This document shows positions 1 to 7,324 of a stretch of 36,025 nt of DNA, in pieces. Position 1 is the stretch's first letter. Every line of letters starts with the position of its first letter. Source of the DNA: Deltaproteobacteria bacterium (GTDB taxonomy: Bacteria; Myxococcota_A; UBA796; SXON01). The notes below the pieces were generated by a model, which ran no database searches, was not told the DNA's origin, and saw nothing but the letters and a program-made list of their open reading frames with translations. The position numbers and the translations under genes were made by a program. The stretch spans positions 1 through 36,025 of the forward strand of contig CANLGL010000056.1 in the NCBI GenBank assembly GCA_947490345.1. The letters run 5' to 3'.

Positions 1-30
1 GGAGCGCAGCGCGTAAGGATACAAAGTTGC

Positions 31-54
31 CGGCCACTACACGCTGGGTGGCCG
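31..54 (-). terminator. Possible hairpin downstream of the lipoprotein operon
   Basis: A perfect 7-bp inverted repeat (CGGCCAC at 31-37, GTGGCCG at 48-54) with a 10-nt loop lies about 115 bp past the last stop codon of the minus-strand operon. On the minus strand it is followed by CAACTTTG, which is only a weak T-tract. It may be a transcription terminator. The rest of 1-170 shows no convincing gene. Confidence 0.3.
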
Positions 55-170
55 AAGAACGCGAAGCGCCCACTTGTCGGGGGCTTTGTACGCGCGGATC
101 CTTGGATCGTCAAGTGTTTGGGGGCGGGGCGGCCCTGCTTGAGCCGCGGCGCGGGTCCCCGGCGCGCCCA

Positions 171-566
171 TCATGGCGGCGCCTCGCCGCGAAGCGCGCA
201 GTACTCCTCAACGCTCGGGGGCCAGCCGTCCCCATCGCAGTCGCACCAGGTGCCGATCCCGTAGGGGACGGGTGGGTCAGGACCCGTTCCGGCATCATGT
301 CCGCCACTGGTGTAATAGCCGATCCTAGTGCCGTCGGCGGCGTAGCAGGCCTGCTGGACGTAGGTGTCAGCGCCGCAGTAACCCTCGATGTTGCCGTCCG
401 CACAGGTCCAGGTCCACCATTGGGACTCGCTCTGCTGGAGGCATAATTCTTCCTCCTCTTGCAGCGTATGGTGGCTTCCGTCCTCGACCCCGATATCACA
501 TGGCGGCACGCCGCCGCTGTCTTCAGTGGCACACGACGCCAGCGCCAGCGCGACGAGCCAACGCAT
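171..566 (-). CDS. Small secreted lipoprotein, tandem copy 2
   Basis: This 131-residue protein is a close paralogue of the one encoded immediately upstream at 583-972. It starts MRWLVALALASC, a very short lipoprotein-like signal with a lipobox-type L-A-S-C, so it is probably lipidated and exported. Both copies share an EEEELC segment, a W-W pair, ADG and ACYAADGT segments, and a Cys/Asp-rich end (WCDCDGDGWPPSVEEYC) resembling a short DxDGDG calcium-binding loop. Eight or more cysteines suggest disulfides. The start was chosen because it reproduces the paralogue's N-terminus; the open frame continues upstream, but that part is the reading shadow of the first copy. No family is recognised and the function is unknown. 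It is the last gene of the minus-strand operon beginning at 2818. Confidence 0.75.
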   Translation of the reverse strand: MRWLVALALASCATEDSGGVPPCDIGVEDGSHHTLQEEEELCLQQSESQWWTWTCADGNIEGYCGADTYVQQACYAADGTRIGYYTSGGHDAGTGPDPPVPYGIGTWCDCDGDGWPPSVEEYCALRGEAPP

Positions 567-582
567 CAGGGGCTCGGGACCA

Positions 583-972
583 TCATGGCGGCGCCTCGCC
601 GCGAAGCGCGCAGTACTCCTCAACGCTCGGGGGCCAGCCGTCCCCGTTGCAGTCGCACCAGGTGCCGTTCCCGTAGGGGACGAGGTCGGTGGGGCCGATC
701 GGCCCCGCAGGGTAGATCCAGCCGATCTGGGTGCCGTCGGCCGCGTAGCAGGCAAGGTTGGTGTAGGTGTCGGCCCAGCACCTACCCTCGATGGTGCCGT
801 CGGCACAGGCCCAGACCCACCATTGGGACTCGCCTTGCATGAGGCACAATTCTTCCTCCTCGGTCACGGAGTTCCCGACACCGGTGTCGAATTCGCCGAG
901 GTCGCACGGCGGCGCGGCGCCGGTGTCTTCGGTGCCGCAGGAGCCGAGCGCGAGGCCGTAGAGCCAACGCAT
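583..972 (-). CDS. Small secreted lipoprotein, tandem copy 1
   Basis: This 129-residue protein begins MRWLYGLALGSC (lipobox L-G-S-C), so it is a probable lipoprotein. The mature part has EEEELC, QWWVWAC, ACYAADGT and the closing WCDCNGDGWPPSVEEYC, all shared with the paralogue at 171-566. Its ATG overlaps the TGA of the upstream HEAGH-protein gene as TGATG, so the two are probably translationally coupled. The next copy starts 16 bp after its stop. I recognise no named family. The Asp-rich loop suggests metal binding, but that is inference. The context (a secreted putative metalloprotein plus lipoproteins) suggests a cell-surface role. Confidence 0.75.
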   Translation of the reverse strand: MRWLYGLALGSCGTEDTGAAPPCDLGEFDTGVGNSVTEEEELCLMQGESQWWVWACADGTIEGRCWADTYTNLACYAADGTQIGWIYPAGPIGPTDLVPYGNGTWCDCNGDGWPPSVEEYCALRGEAPP

Positions 973-2495
973 CAGGGGCTCGGGACCTGGCTCGCCCGCG
1001 CGGCGTAGAAGCCGGCGCCGGAGCCCTGGACGCCGGGGTCGGAGATGAGACAGCCGTAATTGAAGGCACAGTTGACCTCTGCGCCGTCGTCAGTTCCCGC
1101 AGTGCCGAGCCGGAACGCCGCCGGTGGGACGTCAGACGGATACAGGCTGGTTCCCGGGAGTCCGAGCAGCGCGGTCAGCTCGCAGACCCAGGCCTGCGCG
1201 CCCATCTCGAAGCAGAACCCCCACTTGCAGTGGCCACCGCCAGTCCACACGTGGCCGGCCTCGTGGATCAGCAGCCGCCCTTTGTCGACGAGCCCGAGGA
1301 GCGCCCAGCGCCCGAGGACGTGCCCGTCGTGGAGATAGCCGAGATCCCCGGTCTCACTGCCGTAGTCCCAGAGGAGGCGGGAGAAATACAACGCAAGGTC
1401 GAGCTCGTAGCCAGCGAACGCCAAGCGGTTCGCGTGAATGAAGATGGAGAATCCGTCCCGGTCGCCCTCGGCGCCGCCAGATTCCCCCTCGACGGTGGGT
1501 GTGCCCATCACCTCGCCGCCGTCCTTGACGTAGAGGTACGGGTAGACATCGCCCCCGGTGCCGGCGGACAGCCAGTGGGGTTCCCACGTGTCGAACGGAC
1601 CCGAATTGATACCCGGGCCGGTACGGGCGCCGCATGGATCGGCCGTCTCGTAGCCGGGGGCGCAGGTCGCAACCCGCTTGTCGTCGAAGCGCCCGTCCTG
1701 ACTCCGCACATGCACCCGGAGAAAGCAGGTGTCGCCGAGCCGGTTGGTGGCGCTCTTCCCCTTGAACAACTTGCCGAGGAACTCGGGGAAGCCCTCACAG
1801 TATTCCGTTCCTGAGAAGCTCTCTTCCGCATAGGCGTGGTAGCTCGCGATGAGGGCCATCGTGTACTTCAGGTACTGCCGCGCGCCGCCGGTGTCGCGGA
1901 AGAACAGCTTGTCGTAGACGTCGTTGCGCGCCAGGTCGGCGTCGATGTTGAAGCACCCGATGTGCTCGTCCAACTCGTCCCAATCGACGCCGTGCGCGCG
2001 CATGGCGTGCTTGACGTCGCTCCACATGATCTCCAGGAACGAACTGACTTTGGTGTGCCGCTGATTCCCCTCATAGTCGATCCACCAACTCAAGGGAATC
2101 TCGCGATCCACCGTGCCCCAGTGCACCCTCAAATCGTCGATTGCGAGCTCCAACGGCGTAGGCGTGCCACCAGAAATACCGAACGCAGCGGCGCTCGGCT
2201 TGAGTGCTTCGGGCCCCGGCACCAGCGTTGTCGCCGCCGCGGGTGGATGGGCTCTCAGGGTAGCAAGCAGCCGTGCCAGCTCCGGGACCCCGGCGCCGAC
2301 CGGCAGCGTGCCCATGCCGTACGGGAGGAGCCAGAGGGGGGACGTTCTGGACGCTGGCCCGAACGCCCCCCGCTCAGGGACCGCTCCTTGCGCCGGGGAC
2401 GCATCTTGGGTCGCGGGCCGCTGGTGCGCCTGCTCCGCCGATGGGCCACCGCACCCGCAGCCGCTACCCGCGCAGCCGCAGCCACCGCCGCTCAT
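972..2495 (-). CDS. Putative secreted or surface zinc-metalloprotein with HEAGH motif
   Basis: This 507-residue protein has a conspicuous N-terminus with paired CGC motifs (cysteines at about 6, 8, 13 and 15) followed by a Pro/Ala/Gln-rich linker. A folded region rich in Trp, Tyr and Phe follows. Near the C-terminus is HEAGH (about 411-415) followed by GGGH (His about 422) and a Glu at about 430, which could complete a zinc site. The spacing does not match the metzincin HExxHxxGxxH pattern. No typical signal peptide is seen. The ATG overlaps the stop of the upstream gene as ATGA, which fixes this start over a longer Arg/Pro-rich open frame. At its end it overlaps the lipoprotein gene as TGATG. 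It may be a protease or a metal-binding structural protein; I could not place it in a named family. Confidence 0.7.
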   Translation of the reverse strand: MSGGGCGCAGSGCGCGGPSAEQAHQRPATQDASPAQGAVPERGAFGPASRTSPLWLLPYGMGTLPVGAGVPELARLLATLRAHPPAAATTLVPGPEALKPSAAAFGISGGTPTPLELAIDDLRVHWGTVDREIPLSWWIDYEGNQRHTKVSSFLEIMWSDVKHAMRAHGVDWDELDEHIGCFNIDADLARNDVYDKLFFRDTGGARQYLKYTMALIASYHAYAEESFSGTEYCEGFPEFLGKLFKGKSATNRLGDTCFLRVHVRSQDGRFDDKRVATCAPGYETADPCGARTGPGINSGPFDTWEPHWLSAGTGGDVYPYLYVKDGGEVMGTPTVEGESGGAEGDRDGFSIFIHANRLAFAGYELDLALYFSRLLWDYGSETGDLGYLHDGHVLGRWALLGLVDKGRLLIHEAGHVWTGGGHCKWGFCFEMGAQAWVCELTALLGLPGTSLYPSDVPPAAFRLGTAGTDDGAEVNCAFNYGCLISDPGVQGSGAGFYAARASQVPSP

Positions 2496-2818
2496 CCGCC
2501 TTTCGCCACCAGGTCGACCACCACCACCGGGTTTCCGCTCACGCTGCCGTCGGTGCGCCACCGCACGTATCGCAGGAAGCTCCCGACCTCGCTCATCGCC
2601 GCCGTGGCCGTGAGGACGATGGTCAGCACCGTGCGCCAGGTGCCCTCTTCGGCGACCGCACTGGTCTCGAGGATCAGACTGCCCTGGCCCGTCACGAGCA
2701 CCCGGGGATCGAATACGATCACCCGATAGGCGCCCAGGTCCAGCACTCGATCCCGCTCGCAAACTTGATTCGCGCCGAGCGGCCGGGCATCCAACAATCG
2801 AGAATATTGACTCGCCAT
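2492..2818 (-). CDS. Small unknown protein, first gene of the lipoprotein operon
   Basis: This 108-residue protein has alternating hydrophobic stretches (YRVIVFDPRVLV, SLILETSAV, NPVVVVDLVAKGG) typical of an all-beta fold, with one cysteine and no signal peptide or membrane segment. The start is supported by GGAAGG about 6-7 nt upstream of the ATG. The stop overlaps the next ATG (ATGA at 2492-2495), so it is co-translated with the HEAGH protein and may be its partner. I do not recognise a family. The hexamer repeat at 2854-2892 lies 36 bp upstream of its start codon. Confidence 0.6.
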   Translation of the reverse strand: MASQYSRLLDARPLGANQVCERDRVLDLGAYRVIVFDPRVLVTGQGSLILETSAVAEEGTWRTVLTIVLTATAAMSEVGSFLRYVRWRTDGSVSGNPVVVVDLVAKGG

Positions 2819-2853
2819 ACATCCTTCCAGTGTGACCTGGGAAGGGTATTCTG

Positions 2854-2892
2854 GGTGATGGTGATGGTGATGGTGATGGTGATGGTGATGGT
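2854..2892. repeat. Hexanucleotide repeat (GGTGAT) x6 upstream of an operon
   Basis: Six perfect GGTGAT units plus a partial GGT run from 2854 to 2892, reading ATCACC repeats on the minus strand. The tract lies between 36 and 74 bp upstream of the first start codon of the minus-strand operon, where a promoter or 5' leader would be. Perfect short tandem repeats of this kind can change copy number by slippage. Confidence 0.9.
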
Positions 2893-3118
2893 TCGGTAGT
2901 GGGCGCTACGTTTATGGCCCCCTCCGTGGCGAAGGAAGCGCTCGCATGCGGATGCGCTTCGACCGATGCCGGCGGCGCGCGGTCTGGGGCTCGTGGCGCT
3001 GTTGGCGCGCCGGCGTGCGCCTCGCCGCAGCACCCGACCACGCGGCAGGGGCGCCGGGAGCCTCCGGCGACCAGAGCACCCGGCGCCGCCGCACTCAGGG
3101 CGGTCTCCGGGCGACGGA

Positions 3119-3165
3119 GCGGACAACGATCGGGGGGTGCTCGCGCACCCCTCAACGTTGTCCGC
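3119..3165. other. Nested long hairpin
   Basis: An outer perfect 10-bp inverted repeat (GCGGACAACG at 3119-3128, CGTTGTCCGC at 3156-3165) encloses an inner perfect 7-bp stem (GGGGTGC at 3134-3140, GCACCCC at 3145-3151) with a TCGC loop. No T-tract follows on either strand. It could be a structured RNA, a protein-binding palindrome or a mobile-element remnant. Confidence 0.55.
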
Positions 3166-3410
3166 GTGCTGAGCGTCCACTCCTGTCGCGACATGGGCGC
3201 GTCGTTCACCGCCGTCACGCACGTCGCCGCCGCCCTCCGAGCTTGCCCTCCAAAACGGCCACCGCTGTTCAACGGCCAGGACCTCCGGTCGAAGCGCGCT
3301 CCGCAGCGCCTCCGCGATTGGGTCGCTGGCGTCCCATCGATCGTCCGCTCACGCGGCCCGAGGCGCGCAATGCCGTGCTGCGGCTGGGCGGGATGGGGAG
3401 AGCGCCGCGT

Positions 3411-3435
3411 CCCATCGCGTTATGAACGCGATGGG
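3411..3435. other. 11-bp perfect hairpin
   Basis: CCCATCGCGTT (3411-3421) and AACGCGATGGG (3425-3435) pair perfectly around a 3-nt loop, and flanking GCGCCGC/GCGCCGC-type sequence can extend the stem. It is the distal member of three hairpins downstream of the minus-strand aminopeptidase gene. Confidence 0.5.
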
Positions 3436-3444
3436 CGCCGCAGG

Positions 3445-3466
3445 CCGGCCGCTTGCGGACGGCCGG
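3445..3466 (-). terminator. Hairpin downstream of the aminopeptidase gene (distal)
   Basis: CCGGCCG (3445-3451) and CGGCCGG (3460-3466) form a 7-bp stem. It is the middle of three stem-loops in the 3' flank of the aminopeptidase gene. No T-tract is present, so its role in termination is only likely. Confidence 0.35.
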
Positions 3467-3482
3467 AGGGAATGGCGCGGTA

Positions 3483-3508
3483 GGGGAAGGGCCGCAGGCC
3501 CCTTCCCC
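3483..3508 (-). terminator. Hairpin just after the aminopeptidase stop codon
   Basis: GGGGAAGGGCC (3483-3493) pairs with GGCCCCTTCCCC (3497-3508), with one bulged base and a GCA loop. It lies 8 bp past the stop codon at 3516. It is a probable transcript end or 3' stabiliser for the aminopeptidase gene, although the T-tract of a classical intrinsic terminator is missing. Confidence 0.5.
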
Positions 3509-3515
3509 CTTAGAA

Positions 3516-6095
3516 TCAATGCCTCTCGCTCGCTTTGTCTTCGAGCGCCTTGATCCGGTCGGCCAGCTCCTTGTACCGAGCGGCGGACTCGTTCGGGGTC
3601 GCCGGGCTGACGCTGTCTACGCGGGCGCCGATCGCGACCGCCGCCTCCCGGGCGCGGCGTGCGGTCTCGGGAACGGTGCTCCGCCGGGCGAGCGCCTCCA
3701 AGAGCGCGGCGGACTGGGCGTCGCCGACGTCGCGGAGCACCCCGATGCCGGTCTGCAGCCCACGTAGGTCGAGGTCGTCGAGCGTTCGGTCGGCGCTCCG
3801 CGCGATCGTCGCCCGCAGGCGTTCACGCTCAGGTCCGAGTGGGAGTCGGCCGAGGATGCTCACCGCAGAGCGGAGCCCGGTGGAACGGCGGTCGCGTGAA
3901 ACGGGAGTTCGCAACAGCGCGGGCACGTCCGCGGGCGTTCCGGCCGCCAGCGCCGCGGCGGCGGCGTTGACTTCGCCGTCCAGGGCGGCTTTGCGGCCGA
4001 GGGTCGCGCGCGCGGCAGGCAGGGCTGCCTGCGGATCGATCGCCGACGCGCTCAGCAGCCGGGCCGCCCGGACGTCGGCGTTGGGCTCGCGCTCCAGCTT
4101 TGCGAGCAAGAGCGGGGCAAGCTCGCGGCCGGGGCACTTCCCCAGCGCCTCAGCCGCCGCGAGGCGGATGCGTTCGTCTGCGTCTGCCAGCGCGGCAGGA
4201 ACGAGGGAGTCACCGGTGCGTCTGGTCCCGAGGGCGTCGGCGATCGCGGCGCGGAGCGGCTGAGCGGTGGACCCCCACGACAGGGCCGCCGCCAAGGGCT
4301 CGGCGCGGCCCGGGCCCGGCAGCGCCGGCGGGAGCTCGGCGAGGGCGCGCGCGGCGAAGAGCTGCGCGTAGGGGCTTCCCCGCGACAGCTGTTCCACCCA
4401 GGCGGCCGCGGATTGTTTCTGATTCCAGTCCACGAGCAGCCCGCCGTCAGGATCGATGGCGACGAAATCCGGGGCGTGGTCGGAGGGCACCGTCACCGTC
4501 AGCGATTCACCGCGCAGCCAGGCCGTGGTCGGAGAGGCCCCGTCGACGATGATCGTCACCGGGAGGGTGTACGGCGCGGTGCCTTTGCCGCCGCTTCCGG
4601 GCTCCTGTCGCAGCTCGACCGAGACCACGCCGCGACGGGTCTGGCGCGGCTCGGGCGTCCAGGTCCAGCTCGTCGTGAGCTTCGGCACCCCCGGCAGCTC
4701 GGTCCACTGCTGAAAGAACCACCCGAGGTCCTTGCCGGAGCGCGCTTCCATTGCGCGTTGCAGATCGATGGTGTCGACGCTCGAGTGCGCGTGCTTCCGG
4801 GTGTAGTCCTGGATCCCGCCCCAGAAGGTCTCTTCGCCGAGCATCACCCGCAGCATGGTGAGCACCATGGCGCCCTTGGCGTAGACGTTGTGATTGGCCG
4901 TGCCGAGCGCCTCTCCGGCGTGGGTGGCGCCACCGCCGCCGAGGAACCACCGCCCGGCGAGGCTGCCCCGATCGAGGCTTCCGCGCCGCCAACCATCGAT
5001 CTGTGCGGCCCGCAGCGCCCGTCCGGCCTCGGGCCCGTCGGAGGCGCTCATGGCGTGTGCTTCCCAATCGGCGGCGAAGAAGGTGGCGAAGCCCTCGTTG
5101 AGCCAGAGCTCTCGCCACGTTCGCGAGGTGAGTAGATCTCCGTACCACTGGTGCGCCAGCTCGTGGGCGACGATGGATGGCACCCACGGCCGCGTCCGGT
5201 GCACCGACGGTGGTGCCAACATCTTCGCCGTCTCGATGGTCGAGCCGGTGTTCTCCATGCCGCCGTAGATGAAGCGCTGCACGAAGGTCTGGTCGTAGCG
5301 CCCCCAGGGGTAGGGAACGCCGGTACGCATCGCGAAGTGGTCGAGCATGTCTGGAAGCGGGTCCAGCACGGGGCGCACCCAGCTGTCCGGGGTGCCGGGC
5401 GGCACCATCGCGCGGAGGGGCACCGGATTTTGGGGACCGGCGATGATGTCATAGGGCGCCGCGGCGACCATCACCAGGTAGCTCACGAGGTCGGGGCCGC
5501 TGTTGGTGACCACCTGGAAGGGGCCCGGCGCCCCGATGACGTCGAAACGGCCGGCGTAGGCGAACCGGTCGTCGGGGTGGTCGTAGCTGGGAAACCAGTA
5601 CCGGTTGTCCTCCCCTTCGCCTTGGCTGTAGACCTCCCAGTAGGTGTCGGGGGAGTCGGCAGACGGTCCCCGCCAATGCAAGCCGAGCTGGGGGCTGGCC
5701 CGGTAGATGATGTCGACCACCATCGAGGCGCCCGGCTCGTAGTCGGCGGGGCGCTCCGCCACCAGCACGGTGAACCCCCCCTCGGCGGGGACCACCTCGG
5801 CAGGCTCCCCGTCCACCTGGACCTCGACGACGTCGAGCCCGACAGCATCCAGGCGCAGGCCGCCCGGCGCCAGTCGCCGCACCGTCCACGTCGCCGTCGC
5901 GGTGATGCTGCGGGCGCCAAGATCGAGGGTGCCGTCGAGTTCCAGCCGCTCCATGTCGAAGTTCCGGTCGCGCGCAAAGGCGCCGGGGGCGTCGGCCCGG
6001 GGCGCGCTCCCTGGGGAGGCGTCAGCCGCCAACGTGGGTGATGTGCCGACGGCGATCAAGAGGAGCAGGAGGCCAGAAGCCCCGTGGGAGCGCAT
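3516..6095 (-). CDS. Secreted M1-family metallo-aminopeptidase with HEAT-like C-terminal repeats
   Basis: The 859-residue protein starts with a signal peptide (MRSHGASG, then an LLLLLIAVG core ending near TLAA). The M1 N-terminal beta domain is followed by the exopeptidase motif GGMEN (about 278-282, the usual GAMEN position) and the zinc site HELAH (311-315) with the third ligand Glu at 334 in WLNEGF, exactly the M1 HExxH-18-E spacing. It should remove N-terminal residues from peptides in the periplasm or outside the cell. After the peptidase core (to about 570) come Ala/Leu-rich helical repeats (for example RLAAAEALGKCPGRELAPLL) resembling HEAT/PBS lyase repeats, and a charged helical tail. 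The ATG lies 30 bp from the divergent glyoxalase gene. Confidence 0.93.
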   Translation of the reverse strand: MRSHGASGLLLLLIAVGTSPTLAADASPGSAPRADAPGAFARDRNFDMERLELDGTLDLGARSITATATWTVRRLAPGGLRLDAVGLDVVEVQVDGEPAEVVPAEGGFTVLVAERPADYEPGASMVVDIIYRASPQLGLHWRGPSADSPDTYWEVYSQGEGEDNRYWFPSYDHPDDRFAYAGRFDVIGAPGPFQVVTNSGPDLVSYLVMVAAAPYDIIAGPQNPVPLRAMVPPGTPDSWVRPVLDPLPDMLDHFAMRTGVPYPWGRYDQTFVQRFIYGGMENTGSTIETAKMLAPPSVHRTRPWVPSIVAHELAHQWYGDLLTSRTWRELWLNEGFATFFAADWEAHAMSASDGPEAGRALRAAQIDGWRRGSLDRGSLAGRWFLGGGGATHAGEALGTANHNVYAKGAMVLTMLRVMLGEETFWGGIQDYTRKHAHSSVDTIDLQRAMEARSGKDLGWFFQQWTELPGVPKLTTSWTWTPEPRQTRRGVVSVELRQEPGSGGKGTAPYTLPVTIIVDGASPTTAWLRGESLTVTVPSDHAPDFVAIDPDGGLLVDWNQKQSAAAWVEQLSRGSPYAQLFAARALAELPPALPGPGRAEPLAAALSWGSTAQPLRAAIADALGTRRTGDSLVPAALADADERIRLAAAEALGKCPGRELAPLLLAKLEREPNADVRAARLLSASAIDPQAALPAARATLGRKAALDGEVNAAAAALAAGTPADVPALLRTPVSRDRRSTGLRSAVSILGRLPLGPERERLRATIARSADRTLDDLDLRGLQTGIGVLRDVGDAQSAALLEALARRSTVPETARRAREAAVAIGARVDSVSPATPNESAARYKELADRIKALEDKASERH

Positions 6096-6125
6096 CCGCG
6101 CAGCCTACCGCGATACGGCGCCTGC

Positions 6126-6554
6126 ATGCAGTTCCTCCACACGATGCTTCGTGTCCGTGACCTTGACGAAGCCCTCCGCTTCTGGTGCGACGCCCTGGGC
6201 TTCGTCGAATCGCGGCGGTCCGTTCACGAGGCGGGGCGCTTCACGTTGGTGTTCCTGCGCGCGCCCGACGACGCGCCCGGCGGGCCTGAGCTGGAGCTCA
6301 CCCACAATTGGGACCAGACCGAGCCCTACGGCGGTGGCCGCAACTTCGGGCACATCGCCGTCGCGGTGGAGGACGTGTACGCCGCCTGTCGGCAGCTGGA
6401 GGCGCACGGCGTCACCATCCTGCGGCCGCCGCGGGACGGCCGCATGGCCTTTGTGCGCAGCCCCGACGCGCAGTCGGTCGAGCTCCTTCAGCGCGGTGGC
6501 GCCTTGCTTCCAGCGGAGCCGTGGCTGAGTCGGGGCAATACGGGGAGCTGGTAG
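6126..6554 (+). CDS. gloA: Lactoylglutathione lyase (glyoxalase I)
   Basis: This 142-residue protein matches bacterial glyoxalase I in length and along its sequence (MQFLHTMLRV..., ELELTHNW, GHIAVAVEDV, SVELLQ). It converts the hemithioacetal of methylglyoxal and glutathione to S-lactoylglutathione in the cytoplasm. All four metal ligands expected from the E. coli enzyme are present: His5, Glu57, His76 and Glu119. The start at 6126 aligns with the family N-terminus; an earlier in-frame start would overlap the divergent aminopeptidase gene. Only 30 bp separate the two start codons, so promoters must overlap or lie inside the genes. Three 49-bp repeats begin just after its stop. Confidence 0.93.
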   Translation: MQFLHTMLRVRDLDEALRFWCDALGFVESRRSVHEAGRFTLVFLRAPDDAPGGPELELTHNWDQTEPYGGGRNFGHIAVAVEDVYAACRQLEAHGVTILRPPRDGRMAFVRSPDAQSVELLQRGGALLPAEPWLSRGNTGSW

Positions 6555-6560
6555 GCGCCC

Positions 6561-6609
6561 ATGAACCGAGGTCGGTAGGATGCCCCTGATCATGTTGGCT
6601 TCGGTTCAT
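6561..6609. repeat. 49-bp imperfect-palindrome repeat, copy 1
   Basis: This is the first of three 49-bp elements. It starts ATGAACCGA and ends TCGGTTCAT, a perfect 9-bp terminal inverted repeat. The internal motif GGTCGGTAGGATG is identical to copy 3. It begins 6 bp after the glyoxalase stop codon. Confidence 0.85.
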
Positions 6610-6624
6610 CGCACCCCCCAGATC

Positions 6625-6673
6625 GTGAACCAAAGTGGAGAGGATGTGGGGGATCTCCCCGATTTCGGTTCAT
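6625..6673. repeat. 49-bp imperfect-palindrome repeat, copy 2
   Basis: This copy begins GTGAACCAAAGTGG and ends TTTCGGTTCAT, again 49 bp. It shares AGGATGTGGGGGATC with copy 3. A 15-bp spacer separates it from copy 1. Its right end together with the left end of copy 3 forms a perfect palindrome (CGGTTCATGATCATGAACCG). Confidence 0.85.
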
Positions 6674-6677
6674 GATC

Positions 6678-6726
6678 ATGAACCGAGGTCGGTAGGATGT
6701 GGGGGATCCTGCTCACTTTGGTTCAT
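6678..6726. repeat. 49-bp imperfect-palindrome repeat, copy 3
   Basis: This copy begins ATGAACCGAGG and ends CTTTGGTTCAT, also exactly 49 bp. It is separated from copy 2 by GATC only. From its end to the stop of the next minus-strand gene at 6858 I see no coding sequence. Confidence 0.85.
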
Positions 6727-6857
6727 CGACCTCACGGAAGCCGCCGCGCTTCGGAGCCCCGGAACGCGGCAGCGATGGAGTGGAGGCCGCGGGTCCCGGG
6801 CCCGCGGCCGTAGCGACAGCGCGGCGCCCGCAGGGCGGCCGCCCATCACCCTCCGCC

Positions 6858-7262
6858 TCAATAGCAGTACACCTCAGTCCAACGGGTGCTGTTGTTGGGC
6901 TCGTCGCACTCCTCCACCGCACCCTCCGGGTCGATGACCGCAACGAAGCCGTGGGCACCGCCGTCACCGGGCGCCAGCTCGATCTCCATCCCGGCGAGTA
7001 GTTGCCCAGCGTGGAGCGCCGGCAGGGACAGGGTGGTCACCAGGCGCTCGCTGTCGTCTTCGTCGAAGTCGGCGACACAGGGCGGCCCAGGGCTGCCACT
7101 GGGGAGGCTCGCCTCGACAAGCTCGGTGCCGTCGTCGTCGTAGAGCAAGTAGGTGTCGTCGGTGACGAAAACCACATCACCGCCCACATCACTGTCGGCC
7201 TGGACCACGGCCGAGAACACATCGTCGTCACATCCGGCGAGGAAGCACACTAGCGCAGACAT
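6858..7262 (-). CDS. Small acidic lipoprotein, CARDB-like
   Basis: The 134-residue protein starts MSALVCFLAGC with lipobox L-A-G-C at Cys11, so it should be a membrane-anchored lipoprotein. The mature domain is acidic and beta-rich and ends ECDEPNNSTRWTEVYC. This resembles the end of CARDB-type cell-adhesion domains, which typically read E-x-N/D-E-x-N-N, but the match is by eye. The start was chosen at the ATG giving the lipoprotein signal; the open frame runs further upstream as the shadow of the M20 gene. It lies 62 bp downstream of the amidohydrolase gene on the same strand and may share its transcript. Confidence 0.7.
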   Translation of the reverse strand: MSALVCFLAGCDDDVFSAVVQADSDVGGDVVFVTDDTYLLYDDDGTELVEASLPSGSPGPPCVADFDEDDSERLVTTLSLPALHAGQLLAGMEIELAPGDGGAHGFVAVIDPEGAVEECDEPNNSTRWTEVYCY

Positions 7263-7324
7263 GCGCCGTCCGGGGCCGATGGTGTAGCCTTCTTGGGGAA
7301 CGTCCGCGCGTCGGGAACGAAGCG

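Larger units (their letters stand above)
169..987. repeat. Tandem gene duplication, about 406-412 bp per unit
   Basis: Two adjacent units (about 169-581 and 581-987) carry the two paralogous lipoprotein genes. Near-identical stretches are the 3' coding ends (from 169 and from 581) and a 27-bp block around each start codon (555-581 and 961-987). In the upstream unit this start block includes the TGATG overlap with the preceding gene. In the downstream unit the same block is kept although no gene ends there, which marks it as the copy. Central parts have diverged and differ by 6 bp in length. Confidence 0.85.
2893..3515. other. Non-coding, hairpin-rich intergenic stretch
   Basis: About 620 bp separate the start of the 2818 operon from the end of the aminopeptidase gene. 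All open frames here read as low-complexity Arg/Ala/Pro/Gly protein with no start context or recognisable domain, so I call it non-coding. It holds one nested hairpin at 3119-3165 and three more hairpins between 3411 and 3508, annotated separately. The promoter of the 2818 operon should lie at its low-coordinate end. Confidence 0.6.

Noticed and set aside
2496..3272. A 259-residue N-terminal extension of the HEAGH protein, including a Ser-Pro repeat
   Set aside because: It is Arg/Gly/Pro-rich without domains, spans the hexamer repeat, and covers the better-supported 2492-2818 gene whose stop overlaps the chosen ATG.
2899..3483. A 194-residue plus-strand open frame
   Set aside because: The composition is that of unconstrained GC-rich sequence, it runs through four strong hairpins, and no ribosome site or domain is visible.
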